64,000 nucleotides of DNA, from the NCBI GenBank assembly GCA_004335635.1, contig QAXH01005449.1:120942-184941 (forward strand), written 5' to 3'. Both the position numbers and the translations under genes were made by a program. The notes beneath the pieces were generated by a model that saw only the letters and a program-made list of their open reading frames with translations, was not told the origin of the DNA and did not search any database. Positions 1-13,500 of this stretch are shown here, in pieces. Source of the DNA: Chloromonas sp. AAM2. Taxonomy: Eukaryota; Chlorophyta; Chlorophyceae; Chlamydomonadales; Chlamydomonadaceae. Within the stretch, counting starts at the first letter, position 1. Each line of letters opens with the position of its first letter.

Positions 1-1562
1 ACAGGTCAGATCAGATCAACAGGTTGGCTGCTTTCCCTGTTGATTAGGCCACCGTTTCTGGCCGCGCCTAGGCGCCGTTTCACGCCTGTTTGGGCAAGTG
101 TTGCCTTGCTGTGTGGCCTTAACTTCACATCCGGTTTTCTCTTCCCTGTTCTGGGCCTTTCCTTTACTTTCCTGTGGTGCTTGTGTGACTGGCCGCCAAA
201 GGACGCCGGAGCAAGCTCATTCTCCGTGGCTGATGTCCGGCACTGCGTGGAGGTTTGGTGCTCCAGGAAGTGGAGGGGGCTGGTTTTGTTGCTGAGGCCA
301 AGAAAGCAATCTTTGGTTGATGTCATCGTGTCACGTTTCGGGTTTCAAGTTATTTGAGAGTCACTGCGTGTGATTTTGAGTTATCAGCATGATACAGCCT
401 GCAAGAGAGCGTTCATTTGTCCACAGCAGCAGCAGATCTTCAGCTGGCATCCTAGTCAAAGATACGCGGCCCTTGCTGACCCCAATATACTTCTCAGGCC
501 ACTTTTCCTGGCTGCACGCACGACGGCCATGCACACCAGAGATGCCCTTCGTGACGTTTTCAAGGCTTCCTCACAATCATCCATTTGCGGAGTTTGGAGA
601 TCTGGTGTGTCACTGCCCATGCAAGCACGACACTGCCCATGCACGATGCCTCACAGTTGGTGACTCACCAATGTTCTGCTGGGTGCTTGCATTTGACCAA
701 GGTACCTGTTGTGATTGGTCACGTGGCTCACGTTGCTGCGTGTAAGGAGTACGGCGATGTGTGATCGTCACACCCATGTGGAGATCTCACTCATGGGGCT
801 ATGTATGACAGTCGGCCCAGACCCAATCAGGACTCTTTGACGACGAGTACTCCGATTCTAGTCCTGGTACATAGTTGACACGCTTCACACGTGGTGCCGG
901 CTCGTCAAGCCCATTACATCACGTTGCTTACACTGGTGCCCTGGGTGTGAGCCTGGGACTCTGTCCATCCCAACAGCGACTGAGTTGCTGTGCAACTGTT
1001 ATTAGCCTGTCCTGCTGCGCTGCTGCTCTGCCAGCAGGTTCTGAAGCAGGTTCTGCCAGCAGGTTCTGCCAGCAGGTTCTGGAGCAATCAAGCGAAGAAC
1101 GTCCCTGTCCCTGTGCTCAAAGCGCACAAAGCCATCCACCATTGGCATCCTGCCTGCTGAACCACAGATCAGCGCGTGCCCCTTTCCACCCAAAGCACAG
1201 GTGCCACATAAATTACAGAGGAACACCGTTCAGACAACGTTACCTCATTGACACAGAAGCACTTGTCTTCTTGTTCACATGTATAACGAATGGCCCAAAC
1301 AACAACTACACACGTTCATGACCGCATAAGCGCCAGCACGTGTAAGACGTTTCCAACAGCAGGTACGCATTTGGCGAGCGAGAAATGATGCGTCAATTTG
1401 CAGAACTATGAGACATGCACTCATTACGTGCAGCAGGTCTTCATTGATGGGTGTCGTCTACTTATCAGTGATCAGGAGTCAGGTCAGATTCTGTCCAATT
1501 CTTGACCACTCTTGTGCTTGACTGTAGCAGCCCTTAACAGTTTGATAAGGGGACGGTGCTCC
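1..1562. other. Downstream flank of the FANCM-type gene, no gene recognised
   Basis: I see no convincing coding exon here. Short open frames exist on both strands but none resembles a known family or links by splice phase to the neighbouring gene. A TTACA at 1213-1217, read as TGTAA on the minus strand, is a candidate poly(A) signal about 350 bases past the FANCM stop. A short direct repeat lies at 1030-1082. Confidence 0.5.
1030..1082. repeat. Short tandem direct repeat
   Basis: About four imperfect copies of a 13-base unit, CCAGCAGGTTCTG, run head to tail. One copy is altered. This is a small minisatellite with no visible function. Confidence 0.8.
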
Positions 1563-4500
1563 TCACCATTTTCCTGCATTCCAGGCAGGCGCCCACCCTT
1601 GCCCGTTTTGGGCCTGTGGCCTGTGGTGCTGGTGTTGCGCTGACGGGCCTTGCGCCTGTTGCTGGTGGCTTGGTGGTATGCCTTGTTGGTGGTGGTAGTG
1701 GACAGGATGTGTGTGCAGCGGTTGATGTGGGTCGTGCACATAGCCACTGCCATCTGCTGCGGGCCACTGCTGTGGGTGCGGATGTTGTTGGTATTGCTGT
1801 GGGTGCGGATGCTGCTGGTATTGCTGTTGTTGCTGTTGTTGCTGTTGTTGCTGCTGCCGACGTTGCTGTTGGTGTTGTTGTTGCTGCTGCTGCCATGGCT
1901 GCCATTGCTGCTGCTGGTGTTGGTGCTGCTGCCGCTGGTCTCCAAATTCTTGCTCCTGCCGCTGCTGCTGCCACTGCTGGTGTTGTTGCTGTTTCTGCTG
2001 CGGCTGCCACTGCTGATCCCGCTGCTGCGGTGCAGCAGTACTGGCCCAGCCACCCGCCTGGACCCCAGGCCTGAGACGTTGTTGCATCAGGCGACCACCC
2101 TGCCCAATACCACCCCCTCGCCCCCCGCGTGCTGCCTGGCGCACCGCAGGTGCCACACGGGTACCACCATGGCTGGCTGTGCCATTCGCTCGCCCCCGAC
2201 CTTGCTTGGGCACTGCAGGCCGGCCGCCTGCCACGGTCCTGGCCCAAGCACCCTTCCGCTTGACCCCCCTCCCTCGGCCAGCAGCACCGGCCCCATCCTG
2301 TCCAAACCTGTCATGATGCTGGTCCTGATGCTCCATCTCTGTCATCTCCATTTCCTCGTCATCATCATCATCATCATCATCAACATCATCCTCACCCTGT
2401 GCTTTGCCTTGGTCTTGACTGGGCTGCGTGTCGTCCTGTTCGCAGGCCTCACAGAACCAGTCGCGCACGGGGATGTGCCTCAGGCCCACGCACTTGAGGT
2501 GGAATGCCGCGTCACACCCGTCACACATGAGCAGCTCGCCACCCTTGCCACACAAGCCACCTGCGTCAGCAGCCACACTTGCAGACTGTCTGACACTCCT
2601 GGGTGTCAGCACGGCACGGCGTGGCTTCTCCTATGTAAGTTCGCCTGGTGCACAGACAAGCCTCAACACATGAACAAGGTCTGCAGTGCCCTGCTGGACT
2701 GCCATTTCAGTGCATGTGCTTCCGCCTATGGTACACAAAGTCTCTGGTTGAAGTCATGTGACTCTGGCAGTCATGTCAAGACTACCATGTCTCGGCTGAG
2801 GAGCTTTGCAGGGACATGTAAACAAAGCTTGACCGGGATGAACAGTGTGCAGCGGGCGTTGGATCTGATGCAGCGGTCATACACCAGTGCCTCTGGGTGC
2901 AAGGGTCGCCTCACATGCATCGTCTTCCTCGTCCTCTGCCCCTGGGGTGTTGCCCTGGGCTTGGGAGTCGCTGGCAAGGTCGATGCCGCGCTCATGCGGC
3001 AACATGCCCTCCTCCTCCCCCTCATCCAACTCCTCCTCCCCCTCCTCCTCCTCCTCCCCTTCTTCAGCCTCCTCAGCTTCATCGTCATCGTCATCATCAT
3101 CACGTGAAGTGCCTGTGTGGACAGGGGCAGCACAGCCACACGCTGTGGTGGTAGTAAGTGGCTGGCAGGGTGAACAGGAGAGGAACTTCTGCTTAGTCTG
3201 CTATTGCACATGACTGGCAGCTGCACAGTCAGCTTCATGGTTCTCAACACAGCCGCCTTGCCTGCAGCCGTCCCTGCCCCATGGATGCACACCTTGCCAC
3301 CTTGCCGCCCCCATCCCATGTGTGTGTGTATGTGTGTGTGTGTGTGTCTTACACCTATGTTACCCCACAAGTGGTACAGACGATGAGTTGAACATGACGC
3401 ATGTGAGCAAGAAGAGAATCTCGCTTGACCAGTGCGCACCTTGCCTCCTTGCCGCCCCGTGCCCGCCCCTGGCCCCGCGGCGTCGCCCCACCAGCCGCGC
3501 TATGTCCACCTTGCTGGCGCTCTCGGGGCACTGGGTCAGCGCCCAGCCGTAGTACATGGCCATGCCAGGGTCAGTGCTGCTGTGGGCACACAACCACACA
3601 ACGCACACACACCTGCCTATCGGTACTGCCGATGACTACAGTCACCAAGGCAGATGTGATGTGCAGGATGCAGGAAGGCACGTGACAGAGCAGTACTTGT
3701 ATGATTAGCGCATCCGTGATGGACTGTAGGAGCCGAACTCAGGGGTTGGGGCACGTGCTGTGGCAGTTGAATGGCCTTCAATACTCTCCATGACAGGCAC
3801 ACACCAAAGCTTCTGTGGGAGGTCCTACTGGATGGTGCTGCCACAACATCTGTGTGACGGTACGTTGTATGCTGGCATCCCAACTAGCTACACCGTATGC
3901 GTGGCACCTCACCAGCTCGAGGGTGCTTCATCGCACAGGAATCCCTCCAGCTCCTGGTCCCAGTCCTCCCCCTCCTCGTCCCCACTGTCACTGCCCGACA
4001 GCGCGGCCTCCTCGTCAATCAGGCGACAGCTGCAACAGGAAACAATGATACTAGGATTGGTTCAGAACACAACTTCCGGCCAGGCCTTTTGAGGATCAGC
4101 AGATGCTGTTGTGCAGCTTGCTTGTATGTGATGCACGGGCTTGTGGTGTAGTCGTCTGTCCCGCATGTTTGCACATGGCACTCCACCGGTTTCTCCTGCC
4201 TGTGTGGAGATAGCACAACTCACCGATTGTTCCTTTGGACAGGACGCTTCGCTGCACGCACAGCCTGTGCTGCTTTCTGGGGCTTGGGTTCGGCCACCTC
4301 CGCCTTGCGCCCCGGAGCCGCTTGCCGTGCCGCTTTGCTGCCCGGTGCCTGCCTACCGCACTTGCCTTGGCCCTGCCCGGGACCCCGCACCAGCCTTGAC
4401 AACGGGCGCAGCTTGTCCGGCCCCGGGCTGGGCAGAATCATCTGTGTGAGTGTGGGGGATGGCCCTGGAGCGGCAAAGCCGTTCCCTTTCCCTTCAGTTG

Positions 4501-7500
4501 CCCCTCCGCCGCCCGGGCGCTGCTGGTGCTGTTGCTGGTGCTCGGGTGCAGGGGAGGCGTCATCGAGGATGACCCTCCTGCCTCGTGCACCGGCCAAGGC
4601 GTTGCGCATTGCGGGTGTCATGTGCTGCGGGCCCGGCACCAGAAACAAGCCAGTGGAAGGGGGAGGCAAAGCAGGCAATGGCACACCGCTGGCAACACCC
4701 CCTGCGATTGCAGGGACTGGGGTGGAATCTGCTACAGCTGCTGGACGCCCAGTTGGCAACATGCCAGCGTCCTGGTTACTGTGCAAACCAGCGGCTTGTT
4801 GAGCTGTGTTGCTGTCAGTACCATGCTGCATGTTCCTCTGCGGTGCGTTGTCTTGCCCGGGTGCTGTGCTGTCCGGAGTGTCCTGAATGACGTACGCACG
4901 GTTTGCCCGCCTGGCCCGACCGCGCACATGTATCTCAACTGATGCCGGCGACAAGCAGTGCTGTACTAGAGGCTCATTGCCTGGTGTTTCCTGTATGACA
5001 TGCACATGGACTGACTTGGCCGGCGCATGTACATGCATGATCTGTGGTGCTGGTGGCACCTGGCCTTGCAGGGGTGGTGCAGTGTCTGGCGTGTCTGGAA
5101 TGACGCACACACGGGCTTGTGCCTTGCCAGGCAAGCGTGCATGTGCTGGCGCTGGCGTGGGGTCCTGGCTGCTGTCTAACAAGTCCATGCACTCAGGGCT
5201 GCATCCACCCCTGGGTGCAACAGCCACGCAAGCGGCAGCGGAAGCCAGGGCAGAACAGGGAGGCCTGCAGGCAATCAGTAAAACAACTTGAGCCTAACAG
5301 TTGCTGAACTTGGCGAACCATGGCTTTAGCTGTGCTGGCTGGGCCTGCAACGCTCGAGTTGTCAATGCCTAAAGGTTTGCCTAGGGCTCTGAAAACCTCA
5401 ACTCAAAAGCGAGGTCAGTAGTGTTGAGTGTGGGGCCACATATGATTTGATGTGGCTGACAGGCCGCAGTTATGTGGTTGAATAGCCACACGTGTGCAAG
5501 TTTGAGCATCCAGAGCACGTCGCACCTCGTAAAAACAGCGTGTTCCTTCTGCTGTGGGCATTCCAGGTCCATTGCCTTGTGTGAGGCTGATGCTTGACCG
5601 TACTTGTCAGGGCTAGCCAAGCCTGCATCACAAGCTTGACGGGCTGCAGATGCTGCTAGTGCGTCTACAGCAATGCCTTGTGCTGCTTGAGGCCCGATGG
5701 GCAGGGCATCCTCTGCTGCTTGAGCAACAACTTCACAACAGTTAGCATCTTGTGCCATCTGGCCATCATGCGTCGTGAATGCAGATGGGCCCATGTTAGT
5801 CGGGCCTGCCCATGCAGCAGGCACTCCCTGCATATCATGGTGCAGAGAATGGCCGGCAGAGGCTGCTTGCGGTGCTGTTGTGCTAGCCTGAGCTGTGGCA
5901 ACGCAGGGTTTGGCCTGTGGCACATCAGACCAGCCGATGTGGTCACAGGCATGGCGAAGACTTGGGTCCGCAGGGCCTGCTGCGCCCGGGCCCTCAAGGC
6001 AAGTGCTGTGCTCAGCTGTAGAACACCCCTGCTGCCACGTAGCTGGCTGAGCCACGTGCATGTCATGGTGCTGTGGTTGCGGCTGGTCATGAGCTGGGGT
6101 GCCCATGCACAGTGCTGGCCGAGCCATGCCCCACTGCCCTTGCAATGGCAGTTCACGCCCGCGCCTCGCTTCTTGTGCATCACTTGGGCGGTTCTCATGC
6201 CTGATAAACTGTAGCTGGCGAGGTGCAAGGGGTGACACTACAGGGGTGGCACATGGGCCTGCTTGCTGTGGCATCGAACATGCCCGCTCCATTCCCTTGC
6301 CTGCCGCCATGTCACCACCCTGCGAGTTGCCATTGCCATGTGTTGCCGGCACAATTGTGTCCTTCACTACGCTTCTAGGGAGATTGTTGGTTGGTGGCTG
6401 GGGTGGTTTGAGCACGGTCTCTGGCACACAGTCAACTGTGCTGTCACTTGGTGAATGCTGGCTGGTAGGCGTAGCGTGACTGATCACCATCGGCCCTCTG
6501 CATAAAGGAACTGCACTCGAGTCACTAGTGTGCAACAGCCCATGTGGTGGTGCCTTGAGCACGCCCTGTTCGGCTGCATTGAGAACAGGATTTGGGTCAG
6601 GCTGCGCCGTTGGCTGCATCTGGGCTGCCACTGACAACTGCAATTCACTATCAGCAGCAGCAAAGTGAGTGACTGCAGGCCCTGCATGGTTGCTGTGAAC
6701 ACATGGTTGGTGGTGGTGTGGCGCCGGGGCGTGCCATTCACCCATTGACGGCTGGGCTGCATATTGCTCCCCATCGGCTGTTGCACCCCATGTTTGCCCC
6801 GGGTAGGCGGAGGCAGCCTGTGATCGCCTGCCCTGCTCTGCACATGGCTCAGCCTCCGGGAAAAAGCCACCAGCATTACTGTAATCCGGCTCAAATTGAT
6901 GGTCTGGCTCTGGCTGCTGCCGCTGCTGCTCTCCTTCACCAACACAATTCCACGCCTGGTCATGGCTGGCACCATGAGGCTGCTTGGGCTGCTGCTGGTA
7001 CCTAGTGCCACATCCACCCCATCCCTGACCACAACCGGCGTCGCCATGCAGATCCGTTTGCTGCTGCTGCTGCTGCTGCTGCTGTGCTACGTCAGCACAT
7101 GCCCATCCAGAGCCAAGGTTGGCAACAGCAGGGCGCACGTAGTAATGCTGGTGCACCTCTTTGCCACCACCCCAGCCCTGGTCATACACACTGTAAGTAG
7201 GCTGCTGCCCTGGGGCTTGCTGAACGTGGCTTTCTGTGACATGATTGCCAAACAACTGGTTGTGAGCTGGTCTGCCGGGTTCCTGTGGCAGGTGCTGTTG
7301 CTGACGTGTTTGGAACATGGGAACTGTGCCATGATGTTCATCAGTCTGCGCAGGTGGAAATCCCCACTGTGCTTCACAGGCCGCCCCAGCAACACCCGTA
7401 GCGCACGCCGCTGAGACCTTGTCCTTTGCTAAAGGGACACGCAATGCTGCATCGTGAGGGCCGCAGGCTGGCAGGGTTGGTGTCACATTTGCAGCTTGGC

Positions 7501-10500
7501 TGACGCCTGAGACACTGGGCTTTGCACCCTGTGTAGCTGAACGCCTAGCTGCCAGGCGTTCTGACAAGGGCACATCCAGGCTGGCAACCTCTGCGCTGCG
7601 GAGTGAATCAGACACAGCTCCAAGCTGGGCTGCAGGTGTGGCAGCCTCCAGAGCAGTGGGGCCTGGTAGGGAAATGGTTGGTGGTGTGGCTTCCGCTGTG
7701 GCGGGCTTGGCTGCCTTTGGGCGGCTGGCAGTAGCGGGTGTGGCGGCCTTCTTCCCGCCACCAAGCCTCTTGCGCACACGGGCTGGCCCGGCATCCCTCC
7801 CTCCACTGTCCCTCATGGGCCCTCGTGATGCCAGGGGCAGATCATCCTGGGTCATGGCCGGGAGTGCATCTGCATCATCACCGGCTGTGGGAATAGAGGG
7901 CCTAGCCCAGGGCATGGCTGATGGCACGCCAACGGTCAGTGCATCCTGGCCTGTAGTGGGCCCTGAAGCTGCAGGTTTGCGTTTGACATTTGCCTTCCCA
8001 CTGGCCGGTGCCTTGCGTTTGACCTTGGCCACTGGCGGGGCAGTGGCTTGAACATGAGGAGTGCTATTGTGTTTTGAAGGCAGGACATGGCGGTGGGAGA
8101 GAGGCAAGTCATCCTGAGTCTGAGTCACCTCACTGTCGCATCCAACTGCGGTGCAGGTGGCCTCAGAGCCCCCAGGCTCATGCGCATACAAGCCAGCTGT
8201 CTGTGTCTGCGCTGCGGGTGGTAGCCAATTGGTAGGCCTGCTTGCTGCCTGTGGATCCCCATCAGTTGTGCAGCCAGGATCTCCTGGCTGTGGGCCAGGC
8301 ACAGGCACCGGCACGTTTTGGCAGTGAACTTTTGATTGTCCTACGCCCAAGGTGGGTACACTGGCGTTCTGTAGTGGCACTGATGGGTGAGTTGTGTGCC
8401 CCGGGAGCAGACCTGCAGACTGCCCTGGTCCTGACCAGTTGTTGGCCGGCCAGCCATCCGACTCAGTGGTGTGAGTGGCCCAAGGCACTGTGGCTCCCCG
8501 GCCAATAAGGGATGCATTTATATCTTGACAAGGCAGCATCTCTGGCTGCTGGAGTGTAGCAGATAGCTGCTTGAGCTGCTGCAGGCGCTTCAGGGCACTG
8601 GTTGCTGGAGCTGCCGCTGCAGGGGAAGGGTTTGATAACAAGGTATTTGATGAGGTACCTGACTGCCCAAGGCCAGTGACTCCCAAGGTTGACAGGCTGG
8701 GGCGTGCAATGCACGCTGCACTTGAGCCAGATAGCGCAGCTGCTGTCACACTGGGCCCATTCTGACCACCGCAGGTGCCTGCGCTGATGCATGTCGCAGC
8801 AGTCTCAGGCTGTGCAGGCGCTAATGGGGCAGCGGACACCAGGGGTCGATGTGTGGCCGCGGTCGCACGGGCTTGCGTGTGTGTAAGGCCACCTGACCCG
8901 CAACCGTTTGAAGCCCCACCAGCCGCAGTGAGAGCACCTGTGCTGTTGGTGCCGGAAGGCCTGGGCGGCTTGAACGGCTGCTTGCAGCTGGAAGGCGGTG
9001 TCAGGGTGGATCCTGGCTTGAACAGCCCGGCATGGCGTGGTGCCACACGGGAAACCTGGGCAGCAGAGCTGCCGGGCACCATATGCGTGTGTGCGAGTTG
9101 TGGTGAAGGCCTTGAAGCCACGGCAGCTGCGTTGACCTTAGGCTGGGATGCATCCTGGGTGTGACCAGTGCCAGTGCTGCTTGCGATTGGCATGGCAGGC
9201 ATTGTGCCATTGCTTTTGGCCGGTTGTGATTGGGCAGCATCAACATGGACATTGACAACGTTAGACTCTGTTGGCAGCTGGAAGGCAGGAACTCCAGCAG
9301 CTGCCTCCATGCCTGTGTCGTTTTGCCACGGCTGGTGCTGCTGTTCTGTACCGCCAAAGCCAGTGTGGGCACGGATGGCTTCAGTCTCCGCCTGCTGTAG
9401 GCCACCTGTCATGCGGCACCAACTGGGCCCTTGTGTACACGCCTGCCGAGGAACAGCCAATGGTGAGTTGCCTGGCAGCTGTGTCTCCGCCCAGGTGATG
9501 GATGCTGCACCAAGGTTTGCTTCAGCCTGTACAGCCTTTGCATCTGATGATATGTTTGGTGCTTGCGGATTTTGCTGCCCACTCAAAGCCTGTTCAGCCT
9601 GCACGCCTGCACCTGCCCCGGGTGCTGCCTGTATCAACTTGCTGGCAGGGGCTGGCTGCTTCTTAGGCTTTGGCGCCTTCTTCTTTGCAGCCAACCTGGC
9701 GGATAGCGGCAGGGCATCTGACTCGTTTGCCATTAGGTTGGCTTCCGGCGTGCCATCAGGTGCTTTGGGCAGCCCAAACTGTGGTGTGTGGGCTGAAGCA
9801 GCGGCGCCTGGCTGGCGCGGCTGGGCATCCACTTTGAGGCGTGTGTCCGCGATGCCCCTGCTCAATTGCTGGTGGCCATCTGCTGAGCCCCAGGAGGCGG
9901 TATTGGCGGCACTGGCACCACCCCATGAAGTCTGGCCATGCAACACTGACCCACCGCCACTCCAGGTGCCACCGCCACCACCACCGGCTTGCCTGTTGCT
10001 AGTGTTGCCCCAGCCCGTGGCTTCAGGCTGGCAATCATGTGCTGGGGAGGTGTGGCCACTGTCTGCGGGCTGACCAGGGCCTGGCACAGCTGCAGCATTT
10101 TCTGCGTCCCCTGCACCGACAAAACAGCAGTGTGATAGCTTCTGGCACAAGACATGTGTGTGATGCATAGGATACTGCACGCCTGTGTTTGGACACCACA
10201 GCATGACTGCTGCTTGAGTTCGCCCGTCCAACATATCAAACTTCCAGTGCATGAGTTGTGCATGAGTCCGTCTGTAGCAGTCCGTGCATGCAGTACCAAC
10301 CTGACCCTGTGATTGCGGAGGCAGCTTTTCCCGACTTCTTCTGCGCCTTGGGCTTGGCGGCCTTGCTCTGGCCTTGCAGCCCGCCCGCTTCCTTGACTGT
10401 ACCTCCTGACCCCTGGGCAGTTCCGCCCAAAGGGCGGACTTGCTTCTGTGCATGGTGACAACAAAACAAGCAGACTGGCTCAGGATTACTACTCTGGGTC

Positions 10501-13500
10501 GAGCTTGTGTTTGGCCATGGCCGCACGTCATTATGAATACCAAATGCAGCTTCATCACCTGATTGCCCGGTGCACCAATTGCCAAAAAGCTGATCTGCAG
10601 ATGCCCTGTCAGCATTGCATTGCCTGCGCCATTGGCCTGTACATGTATTTCAAAAGTGTCTGTAATTCTGCTTCTGCACGTGTGGCTTGATCATACCAGA
10701 AGCAGTGACGTTGTTATCCACCTAATGCACCTGCTGGCCACTGGCCCACCTTGGCTGCTCCCTGTCCCTCCTCAGGCAGGTCCGCCCCAGCTGCCCTGAG
10801 GTCCAGCAGCACGGGCTGAGGCGCCATGTCGGGGGCCAGCAGGGAGGCATGACCCGCCTTGGACAGCTGGAAGTACTGCTTGGAGTTGCGCAGAAAGCCC
10901 TGCAGCTTGCGGAACTCCTCCTGGCTGGCATCGTACTTCTCAACTTCCCTGAAGTGTTGGATGCAGGGCGTTGAGGCAGCACTAGATGGAAGCGTACTGT
11001 GTGAGAGATGAGGTATTGTACAGACTGACACATGAAGTCCAGGGCTCTTGCTGCTCCAGTCGACCTTCTCCCTTGCAACTGCACGCCTCAAGACACACGT
11101 CAGCAGCAAGTGCCCACCCCTGCTGTTTGGCAGCTCATTCCACGTTTACGGGGCATGTGCAGCTCAGCTGCCTTTCACGTCTGACATGAGCAGGAGCTCA
11201 CACAGGTACGGCCATGTGTATGGCGCACCAGCCGAGTGGTGCCACCTTTCTACTCGTGCCCCTGCTTACTTCGGTGCGTCCAGGATGTACACCACCCGCC
11301 CGTCCCTGTGCCTCGCTGTGCGGCCCATGCGCTGGTTCTGGCGGGTGGGCGAGGCGGTAGCGTCATAGCAGATGATCAGGTCAACCTGCAGAGACAACAC
11401 CACCACGGGTGGGCGTGATGCACAGCCATGCTGGCAGGCAGTCCAATCTGAATCAACAGCTGCTTAAATACTCGTACTGAGATCCAGCTATTGGTTTTCA
11501 ATTGCAGTAAGTGGAACAACCCGTGTACTGTTGAGCAACTACACATACGAGGCGACCATTGTGTGGGCATGCCTTTCACAGAGTCAAGTCAGTCCCTGAT
11601 CCGACTTGACCCTGGCAAGTCAGGCTCAGAGACTGCAGTCGCTGTTTCCCAATCACCTTCACCACACACCTCCACTGCCTGCCATCACCTTGCCTTCAAC
11701 TCCAAGTCTCGCACCTCTGGTATGTCCAGCCCCTCCTCCCCGATGCATGTGGCCACCAGCAGGTTGATGAGCCCGTGCCTGAAGGCCCGCAGCACCTCCT
11801 TCTGCTCGGCCTGCTTCATGCCCTCCTCACCCTTGACGCTCTTGCCTCGGTTGCCCTGGCCAATGAAGGCTCTGCAACAAAGCAACAAAGCTTTTACGGA
11901 CACAGACAGATATGGCCTAACCTCACAATAAACAAAACAACGTGTAAGTTACAGAGTTACAGAGTCCTCTGTTCCTGGGAATGTGACTTCGTTCCGGCTA
12001 CACAATTGAGCTCTTGTTCTCTCCTTTAATCAACCACGACTACACATGCTAGCCTTTTACCTCAGAACCACAGGGTGTGGCGATTGCGAGAAGGGCAAAA
12101 TGGCATAGAAAAGGCAGAAATCCAGGAAGAAAAGGCTCGAAGGCAGCAGGGAGCAAGGCAGAAAGCAAGGCAGCCCCGCTGTTGTGCAATCTAAACTACA
12201 AAGGGATTCCAGCCCAGTGCAATGGACTGAACATTGTTCGGGACTTGGAATTCTCAAGCGACATTCAATTATGAACCTGGTTGAGTGAACGCTTATTCTT
12301 GCATGGTAGCTGACTTCTCATGGTAGCCAGGTGGCCATGTAGCACATCCAACATGTGTGGCAACGCCCTTGGGCCTCAGGAAACAGGCGTGCGCTCTCAC
12401 GTTCGTCAGTCCAAGCCTGACAGCACTCAACAGAAGAACATGGCACGTGCGGTGCAGGTTGCTAGGTGGGTGGGCTAGGTGTTTACCTGGCCGTTATCTT
12501 GGGTGCGTGGCGCTCCATACACTTGATGATGCCTTGGACGCTGTTGCGTAGGTTGGTGAATACAATGGCCCGGGCCAGGGTCCCAGGAGCGGTCTCTGCA
12601 GGCAGTGAAAAAACCACTTCCACACACTAGTGCACATGTGTACTTGGACAGGGCAGGCAGAAAGCCAGGTCCTGGTCCCAGCTAGCACTTGCCTGGTCGT
12701 GCTTAGACAAGCTTCTCTGCATGGAACTGGCTAGATCAGTTTAGTTTGTTGTCTGCAATGTTTTGCACTGACCTGATTTACCCTGCGCAGGGTTTGAGAC
12801 TGCATGGGCCCCAGCAGCCCATCCCAGAAGGGCAAGCGCAGCACAGTGGCAGTGCCCTCTCACCCTTGTCAAAGTGTGCGAGGAGCTCCTGTTCCAGCCG
12901 CTCCATCTTGGGGTGCGGGTAGAAGGCTAGGTCCCGAAGGTGCTGCAGCATCTGGACACCGGGGGCACTGGCCAGCAGCGTCTTCACCTACGTGTACCAT
13001 TGCACAGTGTGTTTGGGCTACAACAATTGTCAGCTGATTGATTCCGAGTTGCTGATCCAACCGCACAACTGTAACCTGGAATGCTCTAGTGGATGAGCCG
13101 GATGCTCAGATTATGCTAATGCATGTAACAATAAATGAGGACCGGGTCGTTGCACACTCTAGCTGAGCAGGTCTTCGGCACACATAAGCTACACCAGTGC
13201 CACAATATTTGCATACCGCGTATGTTTTTACGCCTGAGCCGGTGCAGGCCAGTCAAGTGCCTCACCTCTGGTTGTGTGGAGTAGGAGAGCATGTCCAGTG
13301 TGGCGCTGGCTCCGCCTGATGCCAGCAGCTCCAGAGCACAGGCCAGGCAGATGGACTGGGAGGCAACAACGGCCACACACACAGACACACTGTTGTTGCT
13401 TGATAGCTGGTACATGGTGTTGCTGCACAGCTGCCCACAGGAGCGCAAGGGCCCAACTCCGCTGAAGCAACTGTGGTGCTGTCCACAGTCAACAGTTGAG

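Noticed and set aside
1002..1226. Minus-strand frame that could be a further 3' exon of the FANCM-type gene
   Set aside because: It has no family similarity and no firm donor and acceptor pair; the stop at 1563 already closes the model.
1556..3107. Long plus-strand open frames of poly-Leu, poly-Val or poly-Ala type
   Set aside because: They are antisense to the CAG/CAA poly-Gln and acidic exons of the minus-strand gene, which has a PHD finger and consistent splice phases.
5381..10615. Single uninterrupted 1,744-residue minus-strand protein
   Set aside because: Most of it is the large FANCM exon 17 (10110-5526). The ends beyond those points read through splice sites and lose phase with the neighbouring exons.
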